A stretch of DNA of 64,000 bases, from the NCBI GenBank assembly GCA_039028975.1, contig JBCCHB010000048.1, positions 1 through 64,000 of the forward strand, written 5' to 3'. Under the pieces are notes generated by a model. That model had not been told where the DNA came from. It saw only the letters and a program-made list of their open reading frames with translations, and made no database searches. Position numbers and translations under genes: made by a program. Below are positions 41,580 through 50,396 of this stretch, one piece after another (position 1 is the stretch's first letter; every line of letters begins with the position of its first letter). This DNA comes from JAHBNG01 sp039028975 (lineage in GTDB: Bacteria; Chloroflexota; Anaerolineae; Caldilineales; Caldilineaceae).

Positions 41580-43988
41580 ATGAAAATCTCCCGCCCACTT
41601 ATTGCATGCTGCACGGCGCTCTTTTGCATAGCGCTATTGTATACGGTTGCTCTGCAGGCCCAAAGCGAAGATTCCCCACCAGTAGACTCATTGCCTATTA
41701 TCCATCATGAACTACCTGAACCATCGGAGGATAGCAAACCAGGGTTAAGTCGTGGACATGCAGTAGAAGAAGTGATCCAAGCACCTCAATTATCGCCAAA
41801 ACAGCTCTATCAGCAGCAGACCGTTCGTGCAGCCAATGCACCGGCAGCACCATCCATTACCCTTTTCTATGGCGACGATCTCTATTTTGGCCATATTGGC
41901 AACGCTCAACGCTGGGCCAACGTCATGGGCAATGTTTCATTCAGTGGTGAATTGGCAGCCCTGGAATATAGTCTCAACGGTGGTCCACTCTCAAGTACCA
42001 CCATCGGGCCAGACAAGCGCCGCTTGGCGCTCAAAGGCGACTTCAACATTGAGTTGGACCACACCTCTCTCAACGATGGTCCCAATCAGTTGCTCATTAC
42101 AGCTCAAGAGAGTTCGGGTGCCTCCACATCCGTTACGGTAACGGTGAACTACGAAGCTGGCAACCAGTGGCCTATGCCCTACACAGCCGATTGGAGCAGC
42201 GCCAGTCAGATTTCTGATGTTGCCCAGGTTGTCGATGGTCTGTGGGAGCTAACCGGCACTGGCATTCGACCCGTGGTTCACCGCTACGATCGACTCGTTG
42301 GCATGGGAGATAGCAGTTGGGAAAATTATGAAGTGGAAGTACCCATTACGGTTGCAGGCATTGATGTTCCCCGAGGTTACTGGCATCCTAGTGTAGGACC
42401 AGGCGTGGGCCTAATTATGGGATGGGCTGGCCACTTTCAACAGAGCACCGAAGTGCCGACCACTGGCTGGCAAAATTTTGGCGCAATCGCTTGGTATCGA
42501 TGGACCAGGCAAGGAGAGGTTGAGAGCGCGGGACTACAGATGCTCACCTACTACGGCAAGGAAAGTGCTACTGATCCCACTTTTGACTTGGCTTACAACA
42601 CGCCCTACATCATGAAAATGCGCACAGAGACCGATATGGATGGGATTGTGACTTATAGCCTAAAAATTTGGCCTAGTAATGAATCCGAACCCACCGCATG
42701 GCAGATGGTGGCAGAGGGGGATCCCAACGGTCCTAAGCAAGGGCGGATGCTGCTGGTCGCACACCATGTTGACGTGGAATATGGCACGGTCTCCATTCGA
42801 TCCTTGGTTGAGCCACCTCCAACAGAGACCCCCACAGAGACACCAACTGACATACCCACAGCGACGCCAACCGAAACACCAACTGAAACAGCCACGCCAG
42901 AGCCAACCCCAACGCCGACTCTGACGCCTACCCAAATCGTGGTAGAGACACCTACCCTGACACCCACTTCTGTGGTATCTACAACCCCAACAGATAACCC
43001 AGGCAACGCAACTTGCTGGACACTCAATCTGGTCATCGTGGGTGAAGGAAATTCTGTCAGCCCATCTCCCAATCAGTCAACAGGGTGCGCCGCCAATCAA
43101 TACGTAGCAGGCGAATCCATCACTCTTACTAGCCAGCCGGCCTTAGGATGGGCCATTGATGGATGGACTGGTGTAGACCCATCCGGCAGCACCCAATCCA
43201 CGGTGACAATGACCATGCCTGACAACAATCATTGGGTGGGTGTGACCTTTGTACTGCGCTGCTTTGAGCTGATGCTTCAAGTGGAAGGAAACGGCCCGGC
43301 GCCCGTAACCGCTCCAGCCAACTCGTCAATCTGCCAGCTAGGCACCTATGTGATGGGTGAAGTCATCACCTTACAAGCCAATCCTGATTTATCCCAAAAG
43401 ATAGTTGGATGGCGAGGCACCCAACAGGACAACAGCCAAGAAAGCACCAATCGTCTTACCATGCCGGCGTCCAACCATAGCGTGACAATTCGCTACGATG
43501 CAATCGACGAAACAGGGACAAGCACACCAACGCAGACGCCAACCGCACCTGTAGCCCCAACAGTGACTCCAACTGCGGGTGCAACGGCAACGATGACACC
43601 AACACCTACGCCTACAGTCCCCCCATTCTTCACGCCGCTGCCAACATCCACGCCAACGCCGATTACGCCAACAGCCCCTGCGCCAATACTCGTTACACCA
43701 ACGCCGGATATGGGTGGTTGCGTCCCGTTGACGTTAGCCGTTACGGGTGATGGTTCACTCGTCCCCTCTCCGCCTAACTCAGAGGGGTGCCCAGAAGGCA
43801 CTTATCTGCCAGGTGAGGTCATTGTACTTGTTGCGGCACCAGTCATAGGGCAAGCCGTGAGTCAATGGGATGGTACCACAGATGATACGAGCACTACCGC
43901 AACCAATTACGTAACCATGCCAGAGTCTGCCCACAAGATTACAGTGGCTTATAATGAGAACAGGCTCTATCTGCCACTGATGAGGTAA
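41580..43988 (+). CDS. Secreted B-repeat protein with TPTPT linkers
   Basis: An 802-residue exported protein. After the signal peptide (LIACCTALFCIALLYTVALQAQ) lies a segment of about 380 residues with an Ig/cadherin-like piece (YSLNGGPLSSTTIGPD) and a laminin-G/concanavalin-like part (ENYEVEVPITVAGIDVPRGY ... LMGWAGHFQ). A Pro/Thr-rich linker (TPTETPTDIPTATPTETP) leads to three B-repeat-like domains each starting with Cys-x-x-L-x-L and containing G-x-GW or QWDG; two are separated by another TPT linker. The C-terminus is RLYLPLMR. It is probably a cell-surface or matrix protein. It stands alone; its own partner genes are not seen. Confidence 0.85.
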   Translation: MKISRPLIACCTALFCIALLYTVALQAQSEDSPPVDSLPIIHHELPEPSEDSKPGLSRGHAVEEVIQAPQLSPKQLYQQQTVRAANAPAAPSITLFYGDDLYFGHIGNAQRWANVMGNVSFSGELAALEYSLNGGPLSSTTIGPDKRRLALKGDFNIELDHTSLNDGPNQLLITAQESSGASTSVTVTVNYEAGNQWPMPYTADWSSASQISDVAQVVDGLWELTGTGIRPVVHRYDRLVGMGDSSWENYEVEVPITVAGIDVPRGYWHPSVGPGVGLIMGWAGHFQQSTEVPTTGWQNFGAIAWYRWTRQGEVESAGLQMLTYYGKESATDPTFDLAYNTPYIMKMRTETDMDGIVTYSLKIWPSNESEPTAWQMVAEGDPNGPKQGRMLLVAHHVDVEYGTVSIRSLVEPPPTETPTETPTDIPTATPTETPTETATPEPTPTPTLTPTQIVVETPTLTPTSVVSTTPTDNPGNATCWTLNLVIVGEGNSVSPSPNQSTGCAANQYVAGESITLTSQPALGWAIDGWTGVDPSGSTQSTVTMTMPDNNHWVGVTFVLRCFELMLQVEGNGPAPVTAPANSSICQLGTYVMGEVITLQANPDLSQKIVGWRGTQQDNSQESTNRLTMPASNHSVTIRYDAIDETGTSTPTQTPTAPVAPTVTPTAGATATMTPTPTPTVPPFFTPLPTSTPTPITPTAPAPILVTPTPDMGGCVPLTLAVTGDGSLVPSPPNSEGCPEGTYLPGEVIVLVAAPVIGQAVSQWDGTTDDTSTTATNYVTMPESAHKITVAYNENRLYLPLMR

Positions 43989-44021
43989 AGGATACGAGCC
44001 TGAGAATAGGAAGCAAAATTA

Positions 44022-44051
44022 GGTGTTTACCGAATTCATTCGGTAGACACC
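44022..44051. terminator. Terminator-like hairpin after the secreted protein gene
   Basis: 44022-44034 (GGTGTTTACCGAA) pairs with 44039-44051 (TTCGGTAGACACC), 13 bp with one mismatch or wobble and a TTCA loop. It lies 34 bp after the stop at 43988, between convergent genes. The T-tract is weak. Confidence 0.55.
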
Positions 44052-44072
44052 CGTCCACCCTTCTATCGGTTG

Positions 44073-44159
44073 CTATACTGCGGTCGATTTGAAAACCGTA
44101 GTTTTCCTTAGCTCTACCAGAGTAACCAAACTATGGTTTTCAAACGGAACTGAGTATAG
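44073..44159 (+). repeat. HR1 nested-hairpin repeat, copy C
   Basis: Ends CTATACTGCGGTCG and GGAACTGAGTATAG; inner arms CGTAGTTT/AAACTATG (one G-U); apical GCTCTACCAGAG. It lies between convergent genes. Confidence 0.87.
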
Positions 44160-44200
44160 GTAAAAAGAGCGCCAGAAACAAGGATTCCAATCCATTTTTC

Positions 44201-45505
44201 TCACTCCACATCCTGCACCCAGATCCAGTAGATAAATAGACAGAGGATTGTTACAATGCCTGAGAGGGTTGCCAGCCCGCTTACCCCATACTGTTGGTAT
44301 ATCCACGGCCCAGAGATACCTGCCGTTGCGCTGCCCAATAAGTTGAACGCCCCGGCCAATGTAAAGACCTTTCCTCTCTGTTCAGGCACTTGCTCTGACA
44401 ACAGGGAAATATTGCTAACAATGCCAAATTCAAATGTGCTTCGGGCAAAGAAGAGGCTCGCCACCGCAGCATAGGCGCTACTATTAAGAGAGGGCATGAG
44501 TATATAACCCAGTAAGGCACCGACTGCCCCTACGATTACGCTGCGACGCTTGCCAAGGCGATCGGCAAATAAGCTAACACTCACACTTCCACAGAGATCG
44601 GCTAGCCCCATAATCAATGCCACTGTCCCTAGCTGGATTGCCCCAAAGCCGTACTCTGTGCGTAGCCACAGGCCGTGGGTGATCATCAGTTGTACAGCAC
44701 CAAAGAATAAGAAGGTCGAACCAATCATTGTGGCATAAGCCGAGATCTGATTGCTGCCCAGATCAAAAAAGCGCTTCAACCGTTCGATAAACGATTCCGA
44801 AACTGGCTCTGACTGGATGTTCGATTCTATTCCGCTGCTTTGTGACCTACCCGGTGAGATGGACCGAGGCGTGCGATCCAGAGGAGAAAAGAAGCGCCAA
44901 ACCACAATGCTGAAAAGCAGCATCAAAGTACCCAGCACAAAGAAAGGCGCTCGCCAACCTTGCCAATCGATGAGGAAACCGATCAAGTACAACCCCACAA
45001 TTCCCGCCAAGGCCCACGAATATTCTAGAATGCCAATGCCTCTTGCCCTTTGCGCATAGGGCAATCTGGCGCTGACATATGCATGAAGTGATGGAGTAAA
45101 GGCTGCCATCCCAACTCCCCATACCACCATGGCCAGAACCGTCAACCACCATGAGCTGCTCAACCCAACCACTATGGAGCCGATACCTGCCAGCACTAAG
45201 CCGAGAGACATGACCAGTCGATAGCTCCGTCGATCTGCTAACGCACCAAAGTAGGGACCGATAAGACCTGTAAGATTTCGCAAGCCCACCAGCGAGCCTA
45301 AAGCTACTTCGGATATTTGGAGCCCAGTGGCAATTAGGGGCAAAAAGGGATTAAAGAGTTGAACACCCGAATCAAAGATGAGCCGAATTCCAATGCTGAC
45401 GCCCAAAAGCTTAGGAACACTCTCTTCTTGGGTGGGTGATTCATTATCCGGTGCAAACGAAGAGTCAGCCATCGATCGATCCGATGCCTTCTGTTTATCA
45501 GCCAT
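44201..45505 (-). CDS. MFS transporter
   Basis: A 434-residue membrane protein with about 12 helices in two halves. It contains FGALADRRSYRLVMSLGLVLAG (MFS motif A) and a second-half counterpart LFADRLGKRRSVIVGAVGAL. The N-terminal 40 residues are polar (SFAPDNESPTQEES). The start at ATG 45505 follows GGAG; the frame is open to 45610 but that part looks non-coding. The substrate is unknown. It is divergent from the oxidoreductase pseudogene. Confidence 0.84.
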   Translation of the reverse strand: MADKQKASDRSMADSSFAPDNESPTQEESVPKLLGVSIGIRLIFDSGVQLFNPFLPLIATGLQISEVALGSLVGLRNLTGLIGPYFGALADRRSYRLVMSLGLVLAGIGSIVVGLSSSWWLTVLAMVVWGVGMAAFTPSLHAYVSARLPYAQRARGIGILEYSWALAGIVGLYLIGFLIDWQGWRAPFFVLGTLMLLFSIVVWRFFSPLDRTPRSISPGRSQSSGIESNIQSEPVSESFIERLKRFFDLGSNQISAYATMIGSTFLFFGAVQLMITHGLWLRTEYGFGAIQLGTVALIMGLADLCGSVSVSLFADRLGKRRSVIVGAVGALLGYILMPSLNSSAYAAVASLFFARSTFEFGIVSNISLLSEQVPEQRGKVFTLAGAFNLLGSATAGISGPWIYQQYGVSGLATLSGIVTILCLFIYWIWVQDVE

Positions 45506-45645
45506 AGTTGCTCCATGGGTGGGTAGATGGTATGTATACTTCGCCAGAAAAGTCTTACCCCGATTCTCATCCAATCTACTCTGGACAATTCCGAACAGGG
45601 AGGACAGCACTGTTCTGTCAAACTAATAGGGCCTGTATATGTGCA

Positions 45646-46075
45646 TTGGAAGATGCAACCATACCATACCCCTTGGATATGCCCTATTGCTTGGTCGGGC
45701 AGCTATCTAAGGTCTTCGCCTGGACCCGCACTCGCACCCACAAGATCAAGACGGAAGATACGGTGCAGGCTATGTTCGAGTGACCCACTGGCGCAATGGG
45801 TTCGAGCCACACCAGCCAGCACAGCCTAAACAGGCACGCCATTTTTCTTTGAGATTACTGGAATAGGAGGGGGCTTACGTTGGACCCACAATGGGCTGAC
45901 CTTCCATGAATTTGAGTCCGACGTACGCACCCACATAATGAAGAGTGAGGAGATATTCGGGGCACCCAAGAGCCAAAAGGTCGAGGTAACGATGCCTGAT
46001 AGCACGGCATATCGTTTGGCCGGTTACCAAAACTTTCACAATGCGATCCTCGACGAAACGCCCATTAAAGGATAA
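45646..46075 (+). pseudogene. Remnant of a Gfo/Idh/MocA family oxidoreductase
   Basis: The C-terminal part of a Gfo/Idh/MocA-type dehydrogenase is readable in two frames. Frame 1 gives LVGQLSKVFAWTRTRTHKIK, TEDTVQAMFE and then a TGA stop (45781-45783) where the family has Trp, followed by PTGAMGS. The reading then continues in the +1 frame: STA, a TAA stop (45827-45829), TGTPFFFEITGIGGGLRW, THNGLTFHEFESDVRTH, GYQNFHNAILDETPIKG and the true stop at 46073-46075. Two in-frame stops and one frameshift mean it is dead. The N-terminal NAD-binding domain is missing. Confidence 0.75.
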
Positions 46076-46183
46076 TAATAAATACGTAAAAAGAGGAGGT
46101 GACCCACCTAATAAAGATGGCATCACCTTTGGATCTCTTTGCCGAAAAAGATATAGATGACCAGAAAAGCGCTGTCCTCCCTT

Positions 46184-46270
46184 CTATACTCAGCTCCGTT
46201 TGAAAACCCGAGTTTTCTGCAGCTCCTACAGGAGAAACCAAACTCGGGTTTTCAAAGCGATCGCGGTATA
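46184..46270 (-). repeat. HR1 nested-hairpin repeat, copy D
   Basis: Reverse orientation: ends CTATACTCAGCTCCG and GATCGCGGTATA; inner arms CCGAGTTT/AAACTCGG perfectly paired; apical CTCC-TACA-GGAG. It lies 72 bp downstream of the corrinoid protein gene, beyond its stop. Confidence 0.87.
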
Positions 46271-46342
46271 AGAATATCCTAAAGTCGGATGGTCAAGAGC
46301 CTGGACAAGTCTTTTCTGGCGATGTATGCACTAGAAACTCAT

Positions 46343-47032
46343 CTATGCCAGTTGTGCCGCTGCCTGATTTTTGCGAGCCATATGGGCCTTAGCAATTTCA
46401 ACACTCACTGCGGCATCGCGACCATATGCATCGGCACCGACTTCTTTGGCAAAGTTCTCGGTTACAGGCGCACCACCAACCATGATATAGACATCATCCC
46501 GCATCCCTTCCTCGCCCAGCGTATCGACTACGACCTTCATGTAGGGCATGGTCGTGGTTAGCAGAGCGCTCATGCCAATGATATCTGGTTTGTGTTCGTT
46601 GATGGCTTCCATAAACTTATCAGCATCACAATTGATCCCGAGATTAATCACCTCAAAGCCAGCACCTTCCATCATCATGGCAACCAAGTTTTTGCCAATG
46701 TCGTGGATATCCCCTTTTACTGTGCCAACAACCATGGTTCCTACCCTGGGCGCACCCGTTTCGGTAAGCAATGGACGCAAAATCTCCATGCCAGCCTTCA
46801 TGGCATTGGCAGCCATCAGTACCTCCGGCACAAAAAGAATACCATCACGGAAGTCAACACCCACAATGTCCATTCCCGCAACCAGGCCATCATCCAAAAT
46901 CTCCTGAGGTGTCTTCCCTCGGGATAGGCACTCTTGTACCTGAAGCGGAATCTCCTCCTTCAACCCATCATACAGATCATCCTGCATTTGCAGGTATAGT
47001 TCTTCCAAGTCTAGTTCAGCATATTCACTCAT
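46343..47032 (-). CDS. Corrinoid protein (B12-binding methyl carrier, MtxC type)
   Basis: A 229-residue cobalamin-binding methyl-carrier protein of the MtaC/MtbC/MttC class. An N-terminal four-helix cap (residues 1-90) precedes the B12 domain with the lower-ligand signature D-x-H-x-x-G in GDIHDIGKNLVAMM and the nucleotide-loop elements EVINLGINC, GMSALLTTTMPYM and MVGGAPVT. Such proteins accept a methyl group from a methylated substrate and pass it to a pterin or other acceptor. GGAGA lies upstream of ATG 47032. It is 240 bp from the Nudix end of the folate operon on the same strand, and with the methyltransferase at 48858 forms a complete methyl relay except for the substrate-specific methyltransferase. 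Confidence 0.92.
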   Translation of the reverse strand: MSEYAELDLEELYLQMQDDLYDGLKEEIPLQVQECLSRGKTPQEILDDGLVAGMDIVGVDFRDGILFVPEVLMAANAMKAGMEILRPLLTETGAPRVGTMVVGTVKGDIHDIGKNLVAMMMEGAGFEVINLGINCDADKFMEAINEHKPDIIGMSALLTTTMPYMKVVVDTLGEEGMRDDVYIMVGGAPVTENFAKEVGADAYGRDAAVSVEIAKAHMARKNQAAAQLA

Positions 47033-47273
47033 ACTGTTGTCTCCATGATGATCATCATTAATCGGTCAATTATGCTCAAATAAGTTACCAAAGAGTAAGT
47101 TACCAAAGATGATATATAAAATTAAGCTGTTGAATCACAAAAGTGTATCAAACAAAGACACGAATTGGGTTTCAATTCCCTGACTAAACTGTCGCTGTCC
47201 GTCTATGACAGAGCTGAGTATAAACGATTGTATATGGATCACTGAGTCTTGTACTGCAAACCAGTTCATCCTT

Positions 47274-47780
47274 CTACGCCCAGTTATATTCACTAAATGG
47301 TTGGTTGTGTAAATATACAAGTTCAATAATGGCTCGTATGTAAGGGATGGTGTTCTCAGGTACGGCATCTTTGGAAAACCAGCTTAGATCGCTACACTTT
47401 TGTGGCTCCATGTTGCGCACTTGGCCACTCCATTCGGTAGCCTTAAAGAAAAAATCATAGTAGATGGCATCACTGGCTCTGTGGCACACATGAGCAAAAC
47501 TCAGTGCTTGAGGCAATAGAGTGATGCCAGCCTCTTCTGTGGCCTCTCGTATCATAGCGTTTGTAGCCGATTCGCCCGCTTCCACGTGACCTGCCACAAA
47601 GCTGTAGTAGCCATCCATGTATCCTGTGTTGCAGCGCTCCAGCATCAAAATCTCGTCACCGCGTTCGAGGAGTAAATAGACAGCACTTTTTTGAGCGATT
47701 CTTTCAACCATTTGTTGTGCACCCATCGCATTGCGGCAAAATAGTGCCCTTTCCACGTACCATCTGCCACCTTCAATCAC
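47274..47780 (-). CDS. Nudix hydrolase
   Basis: A protein of up to 168 residues with a complete Nudix box, G-x5-E-x7-REUXEEXGU, read here as GHVEAGESATNAMIREATEE followed by AGI. It hydrolyses nucleoside-diphosphate-linked substrates; specificity is unknown. The start is uncertain: GTG 47780 overlaps the metF stop by one base (TAGTG) and would be translationally coupled, while ATG 47726 or 47711 matches the usual family N-terminus (KSAVYLLLERGDEIL follows shortly). It is the last gene of the minus-strand folate operon. Confidence 0.85.
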   Translation of the reverse strand: MIEGGRWYVERALFCRNAMGAQQMVERIAQKSAVYLLLERGDEILMLERCNTGYMDGYYSFVAGHVEAGESATNAMIREATEEAGITLLPQALSFAHVCHRASDAIYYDFFFKATEWSGQVRNMEPQKCSDLSWFSKDAVPENTIPYIRAIIELVYLHNQPFSEYNWA

Positions 47781-48847
47781 TAGGCCTGGCTTCGCTGTTG
47801 ATAGCGCCGCGGTCGCCCATCTGATTCTAGCCGATGCGGGACTTTGCGTGGCAAGAGAGCTGCCCGATGAACAATCTCGGCTACGGTTTTCTCCTGGCGA
47901 TAGGCCATTATATGAACCCCATGAACTCCCTCAATTTCCCGCACTTGCTGGATAATCTCGATGCAGATCTGTTTCCCCTCTTCCACCTTTTTCCCTTTGG
48001 GCGTTTTGGCCAGACGATCCACCACTTCATTTGGAATCCAGACCCCAGGGACTTTGGTGCGCATAAATTCAGCCGCTTTTTCGGAGCGCAGGGGTCCCAC
48101 ACCAACCAGAATGTAGACCCTTTCATGGAGTCCCAGGTCGCGTACATGCCTCATAAAGTCCACCAGACGAGGTACATCATAGCAGTATTGGGTCTGAATA
48201 AAATCGGCACCGGCTTCCACCTTTTTGGCCATTCGTAGAGGCCGCCAATCAAAGGGCGGTACAAAAGGATTGGCCGCAGCACCTAAGAAGAAGCGAGGCG
48301 CTTTTTCCAATTTACGGCCACTCAGAAAGATGCCCTTATCGCGCATGATACGGGCCGTACGCAGCAGGTGCATACAATCAAAGTCAAAGACTCGCTTGGC
48401 CTCAGGCTGATCACCAGCCGTAACGTCGTCCCCGGTTAAGCAGAGCACGTTCTGAACACCCAATGCCGCAGCACCCAATAGATCTCCTTGCATGGCAATG
48501 CGGTTACGATCCCGACAGCCCATCTGAAAGATCGGTTCATATCCGGCTTGAACCATGAGGGTGGAACAGGCTAAGCTACTCATGTGGCAGTTGGCCCCAG
48601 ATCCATCTGTGGCGTTGATCCCGTCGCAGACTTCAGAGAGGACGAGCGCATTCTTGTACAGATCGGCTGGGTCTGCGCTGTCCGGTGCGTGGATTTCCGC
48701 GGTTACGGCAAAACGCCCAGAGCTTAGAACCCGCTCCAGACGGCTATTGGCCCGCAGTGGCCGTTCACCGTTGCCAGCTACTTCAGATATCGGTGATGAG
48801 ATTTTTGTTGTATCGGAAAGCTGGAAGCCATTGAGATTATTTGCCAT
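47780..48847 (-). CDS. metF: Methylenetetrahydrofolate reductase (MetF)
   Basis: A 355-residue TIM-barrel flavoenzyme of the MTHFR family. It includes FAVTAEIHAPDSADPADLY with the catalytic Glu of the EI-x-P-like motif, FQMGCRDRNRIAMQGDLLGA, NVLCLTGDDVTAGD, ADFIQTQYCYDVP and VGVGPLRS. It interconverts 5,10-methylene-THF and 5-methyl-THF. It lies with metV and a methyl-THF:corrinoid methyltransferase, the arrangement of MetVF in acetogenic and methylotrophic bacteria, where MetF lacks its own NADH site and takes electrons through MetV. I start at ATG 48847, ten bases past the preceding stop; an upstream reading overlaps the preceding gene. Confidence 0.9.
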   Translation of the reverse strand: MANNLNGFQLSDTTKISSPISEVAGNGERPLRANSRLERVLSSGRFAVTAEIHAPDSADPADLYKNALVLSEVCDGINATDGSGANCHMSSLACSTLMVQAGYEPIFQMGCRDRNRIAMQGDLLGAAALGVQNVLCLTGDDVTAGDQPEAKRVFDFDCMHLLRTARIMRDKGIFLSGRKLEKAPRFFLGAAANPFVPPFDWRPLRMAKKVEAGADFIQTQYCYDVPRLVDFMRHVRDLGLHERVYILVGVGPLRSEKAAEFMRTKVPGVWIPNEVVDRLAKTPKGKKVEEGKQICIEIIQQVREIEGVHGVHIMAYRQEKTVAEIVHRAALLPRKVPHRLESDGRPRRYQQRSQA

Positions 48848-48857
48848 AGCGTAAATG

Positions 48858-49814
48858 TTATTCCGCTGCATCGCCGCGCGAGCGACGGGCAGCCCGTCGT
48901 GCCTCGCGAGCCGCACGGCGATCCTCGCCCCCTGGTGTGCTAGCCTTGCTGCCAGCCGAGTCTTGCTGGCGCATAGCAGTCAGGTAGCGCATGGTGTCAT
49001 CATCGTGGCCCATTAACACATCAGCAGCATAGACAGCATTACGAATCGCCTTCTCCATGGGATTGGTAATGGCACACGTCATGCCCGAGGTAATCGCCAT
49101 GGCAATGAAGGTCGCATTGAGCAGGTGACGATTGGGCATACCAAAACTAATGTTGCTCGCGCCACAGACTGTGTTGCAGCCCAACTCCTCTCGCACGATT
49201 CGTACGATGTTAAAAAGATCGGCTCCAGCCGTCTTAACAGCACCGATAGGCATGGCCAATGGATCAATGATTATATCCTCTGGTTTGATACCATAAGTGG
49301 CTGCTCGCTCCACAATCTTCTTGGCCACCTGGAAACGCACGTTGGGATCATAGCTAATACCACTCTCGTCATTGCTAATAGCAATCACTGGCACATCATA
49401 TTCTGCAACCACAGGTAAAATAGTCTCCAGCCGATCCTCCTCACCTGTGACGCTATTAACGATGGGGCGACCTTTGGCCGCTTTAATGCCTGCAATCAGC
49501 GCTGGGACAACGCTGCTATCGATGCAAAGTGGAACGTCGGTGATGTTCTGAATCAATTCGATACATTGGATCATCAGGTCCGGTTCGGTTTTGTGGGGTT
49601 CTACGCTGGTTACGCCTACATTCACATCCAAAATATGGGCACCGGCAGCAATTTGGGACTTAGCATCTCGTTCCACCCGGCTTAAATCGCCTGCCATCAT
49701 TTCGGCTTCTAGTTTCTTTCGCCCGGTTGGGTTGATGCGTTCGCCGATGATAACGAAAGGTTGCTCGGGACCGATAATGATTTCTTGCGTAGGAGATTTG
49801 ACAATGGTATTCAT
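48858..49814 (-). CDS. Methyltetrahydrofolate:corrinoid methyltransferase (pterin-binding domain)
   Basis: A 318-residue pterin-binding TIM barrel related to dihydropteroate synthase and AcsE. The barrel shows FVIIGERINPTGRKKLEAEM, ILDVNVG, VPLCIDSS, PIVNSVTGEEDR and the Asn-rich GASNISFGMPNR. It transfers methyl groups between 5-methyl-THF and a corrinoid protein, plausibly the one at 46343. A 25-residue C-terminal tail is strongly basic and Ala/Arg-rich (RRAAREARRAARRSRG), an extension not typical of AcsE. AAAGGAAA precedes ATG 49814. It sits between metV and metF in the operon. Confidence 0.9.
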   Translation of the reverse strand: MNTIVKSPTQEIIIGPEQPFVIIGERINPTGRKKLEAEMMAGDLSRVERDAKSQIAAGAHILDVNVGVTSVEPHKTEPDLMIQCIELIQNITDVPLCIDSSVVPALIAGIKAAKGRPIVNSVTGEEDRLETILPVVAEYDVPVIAISNDESGISYDPNVRFQVAKKIVERAATYGIKPEDIIIDPLAMPIGAVKTAGADLFNIVRIVREELGCNTVCGASNISFGMPNRHLLNATFIAMAITSGMTCAITNPMEKAIRNAVYAADVLMGHDDDTMRYLTAMRQQDSAGSKASTPGGEDRRAAREARRAARRSRGDAAE

Positions 49815-49877
49815 AAATAATTTCCTTTTTACTATCAGCTGCTCATTTTCAGCTAACCAATCACCAGCTACCAGCAA

Positions 49878-50396
49878 TTACTTCTCCAATTCGCTCAATG
49901 GTACCCAGCCAACCTGATGCGCTTGATCGGTGCCTTCAAGAAGATTGATCCATGAAGAAGAATCTTTGAGTTGGCGATTGAGCGGTGGTTGGAGAAGCTG
50001 AATCTCATCTTTGTACTCGGTCATGGATTGGCTACGTTCCCATGCTTGAACCCAAATGCAAGGCATCTCTGGGATGACCTCACAATGGCCGTTGGCCCGT
50101 ACGCCTCCACAAGGGCCATTGCGCAGATTCTTGGGACAGTTCATGGGACAAGTCATACCCGTGCTGTGAAGGATACACTGACCACACATCTGGCAATTGA
50201 AAAGATATCCCTTTAGCACCTCTTCGCTCCAAATCATATACTTCTCGCCAGTCTTGGGGGCAAGGCGCTTGAGTAAAGGGTACAGCATCTTAATCAACGC
50301 CTTGGATAGATCATAGACGAGTTCCAAAAAACGAGGGTGATCTTTCAGCCACTCACTACCCGGTCGGCGTCGGGCTTCGGCCATGGGTATTGACAT
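49878..50396 (-). CDS. metV: Methylenetetrahydrofolate reductase C-terminal domain protein (MetV)
   Basis: A 172-residue zinc- or Fe-S-binding protein of the MetV type. The cysteine-rich core is NCQMCGQCILHSTGMTCPMN then CPKNLRNGPCGGVRANGHCE, the usual signature. MetV is an obligate partner of the short-form MetF in acetogens. It is the second gene of the operon, starting 41 bp inside the 3' end of the IclR gene, so it is likely translated with it. ATG 50396 has GGAAAG upstream. Confidence 0.9.
   Translation of the reverse strand: MSIPMAEARRRPGSEWLKDHPRFLELVYDLSKALIKMLYPLLKRLAPKTGEKYMIWSEEVLKGYLFNCQMCGQCILHSTGMTCPMNCPKNLRNGPCGGVRANGHCEVIPEMPCIWVQAWERSQSMTEYKDEIQLLQPPLNRQLKDSSSWINLLEGTDQAHQVGWVPLSELEK

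Noticed and set aside
42653..43072. Minus-strand Gly/Val-rich open frame opposite the TPT linker of the B-repeat protein
   Set aside because: Same composition artefact as above; the plus-strand protein is well supported.
45790..45812. GGGTTCGAGCC resembling a tRNA T-arm
   Set aside because: No acceptor, D or anticodon stems around it; it falls within the oxidoreductase remnant.
47140..47222. Possible eighth HR1 copy ending in GAGCTGAGTATA
   Set aside because: Only the last dozen bases match the HR1 end; no convincing paired arms were found, so it may be a decayed end or chance.
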